The translations under genes were made by a program, and so were the position numbers. The notes under the pieces are model-generated. The model saw nothing but the letters and a program-made list of their open reading frames with translations. It made no database searches and was not told the DNA's origin. A stretch of 12,152 bases of DNA from Accumulibacter sp964428215 (GTDB lineage: Bacteria > Pseudomonadota > Gammaproteobacteria > Burkholderiales > Rhodocyclaceae), in the NCBI GenBank assembly GCA_964428215.1, contig CAYRXO010000108.1:1-12152 (forward strand), written 5' to 3'. Shown here in pieces: positions 1 through 6,846 of this stretch. How positions within the stretch are numbered: position 1 is the first letter of the stretch; the number at the start of each line of letters is the position of its first letter.

Positions 1-1
1 C

Positions 2-889
2 ACCTGGCCCGAGCGGGGATTGCACGATCCCTGGCGGCTGGGCGCTTTTCTCGGGGCGCTGGCCGCTTTGCTCGCCCTGCTGGCTTTTTTCTGGTCGTGG
101 CAGGTGGTGCCGCTGATCGACGAAGAAAAACTCTATTTCGAGGTGCTTTTCTGGGGCGGCGGACACGTCCTGCAGTTTCAGCACGCCTTGCTGATGGTCG
201 TCGCCTGGTTGTGGATCGCCGCCGAACTGGGCGATCGATCCGCCAGCGCTGCGCCGCGAGCCGTCTCGGTGATGTTTCTGATCGCGGCCGTGCCATTGCT
301 GGCCGTGCCGGCGATCTATCTGCTGGTGCCGGCCGGTTCGCTGCCGCATATGGAACTGTTCGCCAAGCTGATGATCTGGGGACATCCGTATATGGCGCCG
401 CTGATCGTGCTCGGCGTGCTGTCGCTGTTCGGCTTGCGCGGGCAGCCGGCGAGTCCGGGCAAAGCGGCATTTATCGCCTCGCTGCTGCTGTTTGCTGTCG
501 GCGGCGTGCTCGGTTATCTGATCCAGGGCGTCAATGTGGTCATTCCGGCGCATTACCACGGTTCGACGGTTGGCGTGACTCTGGCTTTCATGGGTCTGAC
601 CTATGTCCTGCTGCCGCGACTCGGATTTGCCAATCCCTCTGGCCGGTTGGCCGTCTGGCAGCCGTACGTTTATGGTTGCGGCCAGATGATCCACATTCTC
701 GGGCTGGCCTGGTCGGGCGGCTACGGCGTGCAACGGAAGACCGCTGGCGCCGAGCAGATGTTGACGACGTTGCCGCAAAAAATCGGCATGGGAATGATGG
801 GCGTGGGGGGATCGATCGCCGTGATCGGCGGTCTGCTGTTCATCATCGTCTGCTGGCGGGCGATGCGCGGAAGGCGGCTGGCACGATGA
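2..889 (+). CDS. Haem-copper oxidase subunit I-like membrane protein (5' end cut by window)
   Basis: The frame is open to the left edge, so only the C-terminal ~295 residues are seen. A TTG at 20 is an internal codon rather than a convincing start. About eight hydrophobic helices are visible. One carries a GGGHVLQF stretch (His codon at 164), placed like the helix-VI copper ligand of NorB/cbb3-type subunits. A later HYH followed by a glycine-rich helix ending in LLPRLG (His codons at 551 and 557) resembles the haem-ligand helix of the same superfamily, where the pattern is HGHxxxxG...YxLPR. From these I infer a respiratory oxidase or nitric-oxide-reductase-like integral membrane subunit. The canonical HH pair of helix VII is not obvious: only single histidines at 347 and 383 lie in the region. 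Function could therefore be altered. It overlaps the next gene by ATGA, implying co-translation with a thioredoxin. Exact subfamily is unknown. Confidence 0.6.
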   Translation, partial: TWPERGLHDPWRLGAFLGALAALLALLAFFWSWQVVPLIDEEKLYFEVLFWGGGHVLQFQHALLMVVAWLWIAAELGDRSASAAPRAVSVMFLIAAVPLLAVPAIYLLVPAGSLPHMELFAKLMIWGHPYMAPLIVLGVLSLFGLRGQPASPGKAAFIASLLLFAVGGVLGYLIQGVNVVIPAHYHGSTVGVTLAFMGLTYVLLPRLGFANPSGRLAVWQPYVYGCGQMIHILGLAWSGGYGVQRKTAGAEQMLTTLPQKIGMGMMGVGGSIAVIGGLLFIIVCWRAMRGRRLAR

Positions 890-1470
890 GCTGGCGCATG
901 TTGGCCGTCATCGCTGTCGCTGCAATCACCTTGGCTGGGCTGGCTTGGCTGCTGCCGGCGACTTTCGCGCCGAATCAACGCGCTGTCCCGCCACCGGTCA
1001 CGACTTCGGCGTTACAAATGAGCGCCGCGGAAGTGCAGCAGACGGTGCAGGAAGTGCTCGCCCTGACCTTGCCCGATCTGGGCGGCCAACGGCAGTCGAT
1101 TGCCCAGTGGCGCGGCAAGATTCTGGTGGTCAATTACTGGGCCAGTTGGTGCGCGCCGTGCATCGAGGAAATGCCGGCCTTTTCGCGCTTGCAAACCCGT
1201 TATGCCGAACAGGGAGTGCAATTCGTCGGCATCGGCATCGACGAGCTCGAGAATATGCGAACTTTCGTGCGGAAAACACCGGTAGCCTATCCCCTGCTGC
1301 TCGCCGAACTCGGGAAAGGGCAACAAGCCGGGCAACAGGTGAAAGGTTTGCCTTATACCCTGATCATCGACCGGGAAGGGCGCTTGGCAGAGAGCCGCCT
1401 GGGCCGTTTCGACGAAGCCGCGCTGGAAAAAGTCCTGCAGCAGCTGCTGCAGCAATCGATCCGGCGTTGA
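886..1470 (+). CDS. TlpA/ResA-type membrane-anchored thioredoxin-like protein
   Basis: A 194-residue protein. Residues about 5-28 form a hydrophobic N-terminal segment, either a signal anchor or an uncleaved signal, which puts the rest in the periplasm. A thioredoxin-like domain follows from about residue 58. It starts with the ALTLPDLGGQ strand typical of the AhpC/TSA-TlpA group. The redox motif is WCAPC with Cys89 and Cys92, and the cis-proline is in the GLPYTLIIDREGR segment. TlpA/ResA proteins reduce disulphides in apocytochromes or copper-binding subunits during respiratory complex assembly. The ATG lies inside the stop codon of the upstream oxidase-like gene (ATGA), so the pair is translationally coupled and the thioredoxin probably helps mature that complex. 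Longer upstream extension in the same frame is only an antisense-type artefact of the preceding gene. The family assignment is firm; the client protein is inferred. Confidence 0.88.
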   Translation: MSWRMLAVIAVAAITLAGLAWLLPATFAPNQRAVPPPVTTSALQMSAAEVQQTVQEVLALTLPDLGGQRQSIAQWRGKILVVNYWASWCAPCIEEMPAFSRLQTRYAEQGVQFVGIGIDELENMRTFVRKTPVAYPLLLAELGKGQQAGQQVKGLPYTLIIDREGRLAESRLGRFDEAALEKVLQQLLQQSIRR

Positions 1471-1819
1471 ACTACAGCGGATTATCTCGCCCGCCGGCCA
1501 TTTGGCAGCGCGGTGGACTGTTACTGCCGACCGGTCTGGCCCCTGTCGCTGTTGCTGCCTGCCGGAGTCTGCACACGACAAGATACAGAGTTAATGACGT
1601 GATCTTGCCAGAATTTTCGTTTGGCACGATGATGCTCGCCTGAATGGTTGCTCCTGGCCAATTTTGCGCCGCAACGAGCGCCGACCGGCTACAATCTATC
1701 CAGGTGATGAATACGCGCAGTTCAAAGTCATTGATACTTGTCAAATACGGGAAGCAGCATGAGGGTACCGAGGCAAGTCGATCTGCTCGCCAAAGCAAAA
1801 TGAATACGAGTAAGGTAAG
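1471..1819. other. Intergenic region upstream of the phosphatase gene
   Basis: No convincing gene is seen here. A TACAAT at 1690-1695 is a good -10 candidate for the phosphatase, but the nearest reasonable -35 (TTGCGC, 1664-1669) is 20 bases away, so it is weak. TTGATACTTGTCAA (1731-1744) has TTGA/TCAA ends and could be an operator-like dyad. An ATG at 1800 opens a seven-codon reading frame (MNTSKVR) whose TGA at 1821-1823 overlaps the GTG start of the next gene. No strong terminator follows the thioredoxin gene. Confidence 0.4.
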
Positions 1820-2311
1820 GTGATCAAAATCCTTTTTGTCTGTATGGGTAACATCTGCCGTTCGCCGACTGCCGAAGGAGTCTTGCGTCACTTCGTGCGC
1901 GAGAAAGGTCTGGAAGACAAAATTGAGGTCGATTCGGCAGGTACGCACGGTTACCACGTCGGCGAAGCGCCCGATCAGCGCACCCAGCGAGCGGCCGCCC
2001 GGCGTCATTACGACTTGTCCGACATGCGCGCCCGCAAAGTGGCCGCGCAGGACATCGGCTATTTCGATCTGATTTTGGCCATGGATCGCAACAACCTGGA
2101 CGTGCTGAAACGCATCTGCCCGCCGGACAAGCACGACCGTCTCGGTCTGTTGATGAAATACGCGCACAACTTTGACGATGAAGAAGTGCCCGACCCTTAC
2201 TACGGCCTTGGGCACGGCTTCGATCTGGTGCTCGACATGATCGAGGACGCCGCCAGCGGTCTGCTCGAACACCTGGAAGAACGCCTGGCGAGCAACCGTC
2301 CGCACGACTGA
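1820..2311 (+). CDS. Low-molecular-weight protein tyrosine phosphatase
   Basis: A cytoplasmic 163-residue protein of the usual LMW-PTP length. The N-terminus carries the active-site loop CMGNICRS: Cys8 is the nucleophile and Arg14 binds phosphate (C-x5-R), followed by the family's SPTAEGV. The general acid is in DPYYG, with Asp125 and two neighbouring tyrosines 127/128. The enzyme hydrolyses phosphotyrosine. In bacteria relatives act on tyrosine kinases of capsule or exopolysaccharide export, but no polysaccharide gene is in this window, so the substrate is unknown. The GTG start is chosen because the conserved family N-terminus begins exactly there. A TAAGG (1811-1815) serves as a rather close ribosome site. 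It stands alone on the plus strand and runs convergent to rdgC. Family identification is very secure. Confidence 0.95.
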   Translation: MIKILFVCMGNICRSPTAEGVLRHFVREKGLEDKIEVDSAGTHGYHVGEAPDQRTQRAAARRHYDLSDMRARKVAAQDIGYFDLILAMDRNNLDVLKRICPPDKHDRLGLLMKYAHNFDDEEVPDPYYGLGHGFDLVLDMIEDAASGLLEHLEERLASNRPHD

Positions 2312-2312
2312 A

Positions 2313-2331
2313 CGGCGCGTTTAACGCGCCG
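2313..2331. terminator. Hairpin between convergent phosphatase and rdgC genes
   Basis: CGGCGCG (2313-2319) pairs perfectly with CGCGCCG (2325-2331) around a short TTTAA-type loop, two bases after the phosphatase stop. There is no T-run on either side, so it is not a textbook intrinsic terminator. Its place between convergent genes still suggests a bidirectional stop or an mRNA 3'-end stabiliser. Confidence 0.6.
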
Positions 2332-2339
2332 AATTGCGC

Positions 2340-2384
2340 ACAACGGAGTTGTCTGGCGACGATTTCCGTTTGCCGGAATCGCCC
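2340..2384 (-). terminator. Additional small hairpins just downstream of rdgC
   Basis: ACAAC-GGA-GTTGT (2340-2352) is a perfect 5-bp hairpin. TTCCG-TTTGC-CGGAA (about 2367-2381) is a second one, extendable with bulges. They lie directly after the rdgC stop on the minus strand and probably shape its 3' end. No T-tract follows, so terminator function is only inferred. Confidence 0.35.
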
Positions 2385-3281
2385 TCAAGCCTGCGCTGCT
2401 TCGCCGCCGAGGCCGGCGACCAGATCGTCGAGCAATTGTGCGACTTCGCCGGTCATCAAGGTGCAATCGAGGTCGAAGCGTTCGTCGGCGTTTTCACTCT
2501 GCGTTTCTGCTTGTTCCTTGAGAATGTCGAGAAACTCCAGGCGTTTGATTTGCAACAAATCGTTGAGCACGAAAGCGATGCGGTCACGCCAGGTCATCGC
2601 CAGCCGGCTGACCGTCTTGCCGTCGGCGATGTGTTGGCGGATCTCCTGGCCGTCGAGCGGATGCTTGACGTAGCGGACGGCCGCTTTGTCGACGGAACGC
2701 AGTTCGAGGTCCTGATCGATGCTGAAACCGCTCGGTCCTTCACCCGCCGCGATCCAGTCCGACATCGCCGCCGCAGGAGACAGATTGACCTTCAGCAAGC
2801 GGGCCGGCAGGCTCTCGATGCTTTTGCGCAGATGCTCGGTGAGTTCTTCGGCCTTGGCTGGCGACGCGGCGTCGATCACCAGCCAGCCGTTGCCGCGGTC
2901 GATCCAGGCGTAGGTGCTGCGTTGGCGGATGAAAGCGCGCGGCAGCAGTTCGAGCGTCGTCTGCTCGCTCAGTTCGCGCAACTCGCGACGGCCGACGCGG
3001 CGCCCCTCCCGGGCTTCGATTTCCCTGGCCTTGTCGTTGACGAAGCGTTTGACGACCGAAGCCGGCAGCAATTTCTCTTCGACACCCAGGCGCAACAGGC
3101 ATTGCTGATTGACCAGATGAAGCAGGGGACCGCCATCGCGCGGCGGTAGCCAGCCCAGGCTACGCGGAGCGGTGGCGCTGCACTCGAGCAGAACCATCCT
3201 GGCCAGTTGCTCTTCGAGCTGCTCGAGATCAACGTGCCAGTTCTTCGGTAGCCGATAGACCTGAAGATTCTTGAACCACAT
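2385..3281 (-). CDS. rdgC: Recombination-associated protein RdgC
   Basis: A 298-residue protein whose beginning (MWFKNLQVYRL), middle (LLPRAF, WID-NGWLVIDAASPAKAEEL) and end (LMTGEVAQLLDDLVAGLGGEAAQ) match the E. coli RdgC family along the whole length, and the length is normal. RdgC is a nucleoid-associated protein that forms a ring-shaped dimer around duplex DNA without sequence preference and limits RecA filament formation. In Neisseria it supports pilin antigenic variation. The ATG at 3281 is preferred over an in-frame TTG five codons upstream because the family starts with M(L)WFKNL. A clear minus-strand promoter lies 27 bases before it, leaving a short leader. It is divergent from the TIR-NACHT gene; a functional link between them is not shown. 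Confidence 0.96.
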   Translation of the reverse strand: MWFKNLQVYRLPKNWHVDLEQLEEQLARMVLLECSATAPRSLGWLPPRDGGPLLHLVNQQCLLRLGVEEKLLPASVVKRFVNDKAREIEAREGRRVGRRELRELSEQTTLELLPRAFIRQRSTYAWIDRGNGWLVIDAASPAKAEELTEHLRKSIESLPARLLKVNLSPAAAMSDWIAAGEGPSGFSIDQDLELRSVDKAAVRYVKHPLDGQEIRQHIADGKTVSRLAMTWRDRIAFVLNDLLQIKRLEFLDILKEQAETQSENADERFDLDCTLMTGEVAQLLDDLVAGLGGEAAQA

Positions 3282-3307
3282 GGCTGTACCCGACAAAAAA
3301 GGGGGCC

Positions 3308-3335
3308 ATTATAGGGCTGAACGACGTCGTTTCCA
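3308..3335 (-). promoter_or_regulatory. Sigma-70-type promoter for rdgC
   Basis: On the minus strand a perfect TATAAT (plus-strand ATTATA at 3308-3313) is preceded by TGGAAA (plus-strand TTTCCA at 3330-3335) with a 16-base spacer. Transcription would begin near 3301, about 20 bases before the rdgC ATG. Confidence 0.7.
3320..3331. promoter_or_regulatory. 12-bp perfect palindrome in the rdgC promoter spacer (putative operator)
   Basis: AACGACGTCGTT is fully self-complementary and lies between the -35 and -10 boxes of the rdgC promoter, slightly overlapping the -35. A repressor bound here would block the polymerase. The regulator is not identifiable from the sequence. Confidence 0.45.
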
Positions 3336-3536
3336 CGGGCGAACCCGCCAAGCTGGCGGTTACGGCGGACGGCACTGGCTGTCCGGGAGGGAAGTTGGCG
3401 AGATCTGGTGCAGAAATAACATCGCGTTTCGCCCGCGCAGTCATTGGGTCAGCGTTTAAAAAAATTATTTGCTGCGTGGTAAAGACTTTGGCGGTCATGC
3501 ACGGCTGGCAAGCCGAAGCGGAATGGGCGCTGTGCG

Positions 3537-3545
3537 TGTTATGCT
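3537..3545 (+). promoter_or_regulatory. Possible extended -10 promoter for the TIR-NACHT gene
   Basis: TGTTATGCT matches the extended -10 pattern TGnTATnnT on the plus strand, about 77 bases before the chosen ATG. No -35 box of quality is seen at the right distance. The call is tentative. Confidence 0.3.
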
Positions 3546-3621
3546 TTGCGGGTTGTCGGTCACCGGGATCGATCGAGGGGATATCCGGCGACTCGTCCTT
3601 TTTTCGCTTGCTATCAACGCC

Positions 3622-6600
3622 ATGAGTCAGCCTTCGCCTGCCGTCGACCCGCCGAGCGCCGCCCCGGTCGATTTCTTCATCAGCTATAACCAGACTGACC
3701 GGGCGTGGGCGGAATGGATCGCCTGGCAGCTCGAAGCGTCCGGCTACCGCACGCTGTCACAGGCGTGGGATTTCCAGGCCGGCGGCAACTTCGTGCTCGC
3801 CATGCAGGACGCGGCGCAGCGCTCGCGGCGCACGCTCGCCGTGCTCTCGAAGGATTTTCTGGCGGCGAAATTCACGCAGCCCGAATGGGCGGCGGCGTTC
3901 GCGCGCGACCCGACCGGCGCGGAACGCCGCCTGCTGCCGGTGCGTATCGCCGATTGCCAGCCCGATGGACTGCTGGCGCCGATCGTGTATATCGACCTCG
4001 TCGGGCTCGCCGAGGAGCAGGCCAGGGAGCGCTTGCTGGCGCAGGTCGGCGCCGCAGTGGGTAACCTGCGCAGCAAGCCCACCATACCATCGCCGTTTCC
4101 CGGTGCGCCAGCGGCGGCAGGCGCGGCGCCAGGCGAATTTCCCGGCTTGCCGGCAGCGTTGCGCGACTTCCGCGCCGCTTGCCTGGCCAGCGCCGACGCG
4201 GCGCCGCCGCTGGACGAAGCGAGCTTGCCGTCGATCCTGCGCCATTGCTCGCGCACCCTCGACGAATACCGTCTGGCGCGCATCGCCGAGTGGTCGCAGA
4301 AGCGCTACGCGCTCGACCAACGCTGCACCCGCCTGACGCTGCTGCTCGACCAGGGGCCGGACGCGCATGCCGGCCGCTGGCAGGCGCAGACGAAAACCTT
4401 CGATGACCTGCGCGCCGTGCTCGCCGAAAGCGGCGAGCCGGCGCTGGTCGTCCTCGGCCCGCCAGGCTGCGGCAAGAGCACGCTGCTGCGCCGGCTCGAA
4501 CTCGACCTGGCGGCCGACGCGCTGCGCGCGCCGCACGCGCAGGCGGCGCAAACCAGCTTCTTCATTTCGCTGAGCCGCTATCGCCAACCCGGGAATGCGC
4601 CCCTGCCCGAGCCGCTCGACTGGCTGAGCAGCGAATGGCAACGCCAGCAGCCGCAGTTGCCCGATCTGGCGACGCTGCTCGCCGGCGGCCGCCTGCGGCT
4701 CCTGCTCGACGCGCTGAATGAAATGCCGCACCGCGACGCGGACGACTATCGCCAACGCATCGAGCGCTGGAGCGACTGCGTCGCCGACCTCGCGCATCGC
4801 TATCCCGGCACGCGCGTCGTTTTCTCGTGCCGCAGTCTCGATTACAGCGCATCGCTGTCGACGCCCGGGCTGCCGGTGCCGCACGTGCGCGTCGAAGCGC
4901 TGACCGACGTGCAGGTCGAACAGTTCCTCAGCCTGCACGACGCCGCCCGCGGTGCGCGCCTGTGGCAGCAACTGCGCGGCACGCCGCAACTCGAGCTCTT
5001 CCGTTCGCCGTACTATCTGAAGCTGCTGCTCGCGCAGGCCGACGCTGCCGGCGAGCTACCGCGCGGCCGCGCCGCGCTGTTCACCGGCTTCGTCCGCCAG
5101 ACGCTCGCGCGCGAGATCGAGGCGCGCAATCCATTGTTTGCTCCCGACGGACTGCTCGCCCGGCGCGACGGCGAACAGATTGTTCGCCATGAATGGCGCA
5201 ACGCCGTGGACCTGCCGCAACGCGGCCCGCTGCTGCCGGCATTGGCGCGCCTGGCGCACGCGCTGCAGGCGCGGCGCGCGCCCGGTCAGTCGGCACGCGT
5301 GCGCACCGCATACGACGATGCGCTGGCGCTGCTCGCGCACGCACGCGGCGAAGATCTGCTGCGTGCCGGCGTCGCGCTGCAGGTCCTCGAGACGCAGTGG
5401 GACGAGGTCTACTTCGTCCATCAACTGCTGCAGGAATACTTCGCCGCGCGCGCACTCGTCGCACAGCCGCAGCCGGCACTGGCGGCACTGGCGGCGACCG
5501 AATGGCGCGCCGCCGCCATGCAGCCGAGTTTCGCCGAAGTCATCGCCGGGCTGGCGCCGGCCGACCCATTGCCGGCGGCGCCGGCGACCGGCTGGGAAGA
5601 GACCTTCCTGCTCGCCGCCGAACTGTTGGCGCATGCGCCGGGTGAGGCCGATGTCTTCATCCGCGCGCTGCGCGCGCACAATCTGCCGCTTGCCGGCCGT
5701 TGCGCGGCGCAGCCGGAAGTCAATGCGGCGCTGTCACCGGCACTGCATGTCGAACTGCAGCAGGCGCTGGTCGCGCGCAGCCGCGACCCGGCGGCCGACC
5801 TGCGCGCGCGCATCGCCGCCGGGCACGCGCTCAGCGAACTCGGTGATCCGCGTTTCACTCGCCAGCATGGGCCGTACGGCGATTACCTGTTGCCGCCGCG
5901 GGTGACGATTCCTGCCGGCAGTTACCCAATCGATAGCGACGAAGGCATCGATCCGGGCGAAGCACCGGCGCGCAGCGTCGAGCTTGGCGCGTTCGCCATC
6001 GCCAGCTTTCCGGTGACCAACGCCGAGTGGCGGCTGTTCATGGCCTCCGGTGGTTACGACGACGAACGCTGGTGGGAAGGCGACGCCGCAGAGCGCTGGC
6101 GCCGTGGTGAGACGACGGCTGAAGGAGTAAAGCAAGGTTGGCGCGACGCGCTGGCCTGGATACGCGCGAATCCTGCTGCATATGGGCAGATGGGGGCGGA
6201 CGGTCGGGTGTCAGCGACGGATGCGGCGCACTGGCAGGCGTTGTTGCCGTTGTCGGCCGATGAACTGGAGGCGGCGATGGCGACCCGCATCCCGGGCGGC
6301 CCTCAGCGTGAACCCGCCCTCTGGCACGATCCAGCGTTCAACGGCGCCGCGCAGCCGGTGGTCGGCATCTGCTGGTACGAGGCACGCGCGTACTGCGCCT
6401 GGTTGTCGGCGCAGAGCCGGCAGCGCTGGCGGCTTTCGAGCGAGGCCGAGTGGGAAGCTGCCGCGCGTGGCGTCGGCGGCCGCAGCTACCCCTGGGGTGA
6501 CGAATTTGACGCCGCATGCTGCAATATGCATACGACGCATGTGCGTGCGACGACGCCGGTCGGCGTTTTTCCGATGGGTGATACGTCAAACGGGTTGGCC

Positions 6601-6834
6601 GACATGAGCGGCAACGTTTGGGAGTGGACGAGCAGTGCCTACCAGACGTATCCGTATGTTGTCGACGATGGGCGCGAGGATCACGCCGCGGACGAATGTA
6701 AGCGCGTGCTGCGCGGTGGCGCGTGGGGCGACCACCCGGACGTTGCGCGCGCGGTGCGGCGCAACGGGGGCCACCCTGGCTACCGGAGCGACTACTGGGG
6801 TTTCCGTCTGGTTTCGCCTGCCCCTATTTCCTGA
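3622..6834 (+). CDS. TIR-NACHT (STAND) NTPase with C-terminal FGE-sulfatase/CLec-like domain
   Basis: A 1070-residue three-part protein. Residues 15-150 form a TIR-like domain: DFFISYNQTD start, then SKDFLAAKFTQPEW, where Glu88 sits at the place of the catalytic glutamate of NAD-cleaving TIRs. Residues about 250-620 form a NACHT-type STAND NTPase: Walker A GPPGCGKST (279-287), Walker B LLLDALNEMP with Asp363, a sensor-type SCRS with Arg404, and the distal FVHQLLQEYFAARAL motif (598-612). A linker follows, then residues about 755-1065 are an FGE-sulfatase-like domain: VTIPAGSYPI, FPVTNAEW, SSEAEWEAAARG, YPWGDEF, NGLADMSGNVWEW, VLRGGAW and WGFRLV. The catalytic cysteines expected after RGGSF in true FGE enzymes are absent, so this is probably a ligand-binding lectin-fold module. 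By analogy with immune STAND proteins I infer that the tail senses a trigger, the NTPase oligomerises and the TIR acts, perhaps by depleting NAD. The ATG at 3622 is chosen because it lies just before the TIR; it lacks a clear Shine-Dalgarno. Confidence 0.88.
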   Translation: MSQPSPAVDPPSAAPVDFFISYNQTDRAWAEWIAWQLEASGYRTLSQAWDFQAGGNFVLAMQDAAQRSRRTLAVLSKDFLAAKFTQPEWAAAFARDPTGAERRLLPVRIADCQPDGLLAPIVYIDLVGLAEEQARERLLAQVGAAVGNLRSKPTIPSPFPGAPAAAGAAPGEFPGLPAALRDFRAACLASADAAPPLDEASLPSILRHCSRTLDEYRLARIAEWSQKRYALDQRCTRLTLLLDQGPDAHAGRWQAQTKTFDDLRAVLAESGEPALVVLGPPGCGKSTLLRRLELDLAADALRAPHAQAAQTSFFISLSRYRQPGNAPLPEPLDWLSSEWQRQQPQLPDLATLLAGGRLRLLLDALNEMPHRDADDYRQRIERWSDCVADLAHRYPGTRVVFSCRSLDYSASLSTPGLPVPHVRVEALTDVQVEQFLSLHDAARGARLWQQLRGTPQLELFRSPYYLKLLLAQADAAGELPRGRAALFTGFVRQTLAREIEARNPLFAPDGLLARRDGEQIVRHEWRNAVDLPQRGPLLPALARLAHALQARRAPGQSARVRTAYDDALALLAHARGEDLLRAGVALQVLETQWDEVYFVHQLLQEYFAARALVAQPQPALAALAATEWRAAAMQPSFAEVIAGLAPADPLPAAPATGWEETFLLAAELLAHAPGEADVFIRALRAHNLPLAGRCAAQPEVNAALSPALHVELQQALVARSRDPAADLRARIAAGHALSELGDPRFTRQHGPYGDYLLPPRVTIPAGSYPIDSDEGIDPGEAPARSVELGAFAIASFPVTNAEWRLFMASGGYDDERWWEGDAAERWRRGETTAEGVKQGWRDALAWIRANPAAYGQMGADGRVSATDAAHWQALLPLSADELEAAMATRIPGGPQREPALWHDPAFNGAAQPVVGICWYEARAYCAWLSAQSRQRWRLSSEAEWEAAARGVGGRSYPWGDEFDAACCNMHTTHVRATTPVGVFPMGDTSNGLADMSGNVWEWTSSAYQTYPYVVDDGREDHAADECKRVLRGGAWGDHPDVARAVRRNGGHPGYRSDYWGFRLVSPAPIS
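6706..6816 (+). other. Putative DGR-type variable region at the 3' end of the FGE/CLec domain
   Basis: The tail runs from VLRGGAW to WGFRLV. Between these fixed ends the codons that depart from the usual scaffold are GGC GAC CAC (6727-6735), GTT (6742), GTG and CGG (6754-6759), AAC GGG GGC CAC (6763-6774), GGC TAC (6778-6783) and AGC GAC TAC (6787-6795). Eleven of fifteen end in C, as they would if AAC codons of a template repeat had been mutated at their adenines. In DGR target proteins the variable region occupies precisely this end of the CLec fold. The caveat is strong: a GC-rich genome favours C-ending codons anyway, and no template repeat or reverse transcriptase is seen in this window. 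Confidence 0.4.
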
Positions 6835-6846
6835 TCGCTGGGTGCT

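Larger units (their letters stand above)
3282..3621. other. Divergent intergenic region between rdgC and the TIR-NACHT gene
   Basis: Besides the rdgC promoter and palindrome, it holds a hairpin CCGCCA-AGC-TGGCGG (3345-3359) and an AT-rich island at about 3454-3470, unusual in this GC-rich window and a likely melting or protein-binding site. The frame of the downstream gene stays open upstream to 3469. That stretch is not homologous to any family I recognise and precedes the clear TIR start, so I treat it as non-coding. Confidence 0.4.

Noticed and set aside
97..885. Upstream in-frame extension of the thioredoxin gene to 97
   Set aside because: The extra residues are an out-of-frame reading of the membrane protein gene; the hydrophobic anchor starts at the ATG at 886.
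1622..1636. Sigma-54-like element TGGCACG...TGCT upstream of the phosphatase gene
   Set aside because: The distance between the GG and GC dinucleotides is one base short of the strict sigma-54 spacing.
2334..3149. A 271-codon plus-strand frame opposite rdgC
   Set aside because: RdgC matches its family along its whole length on the minus strand; the plus frame matches nothing.
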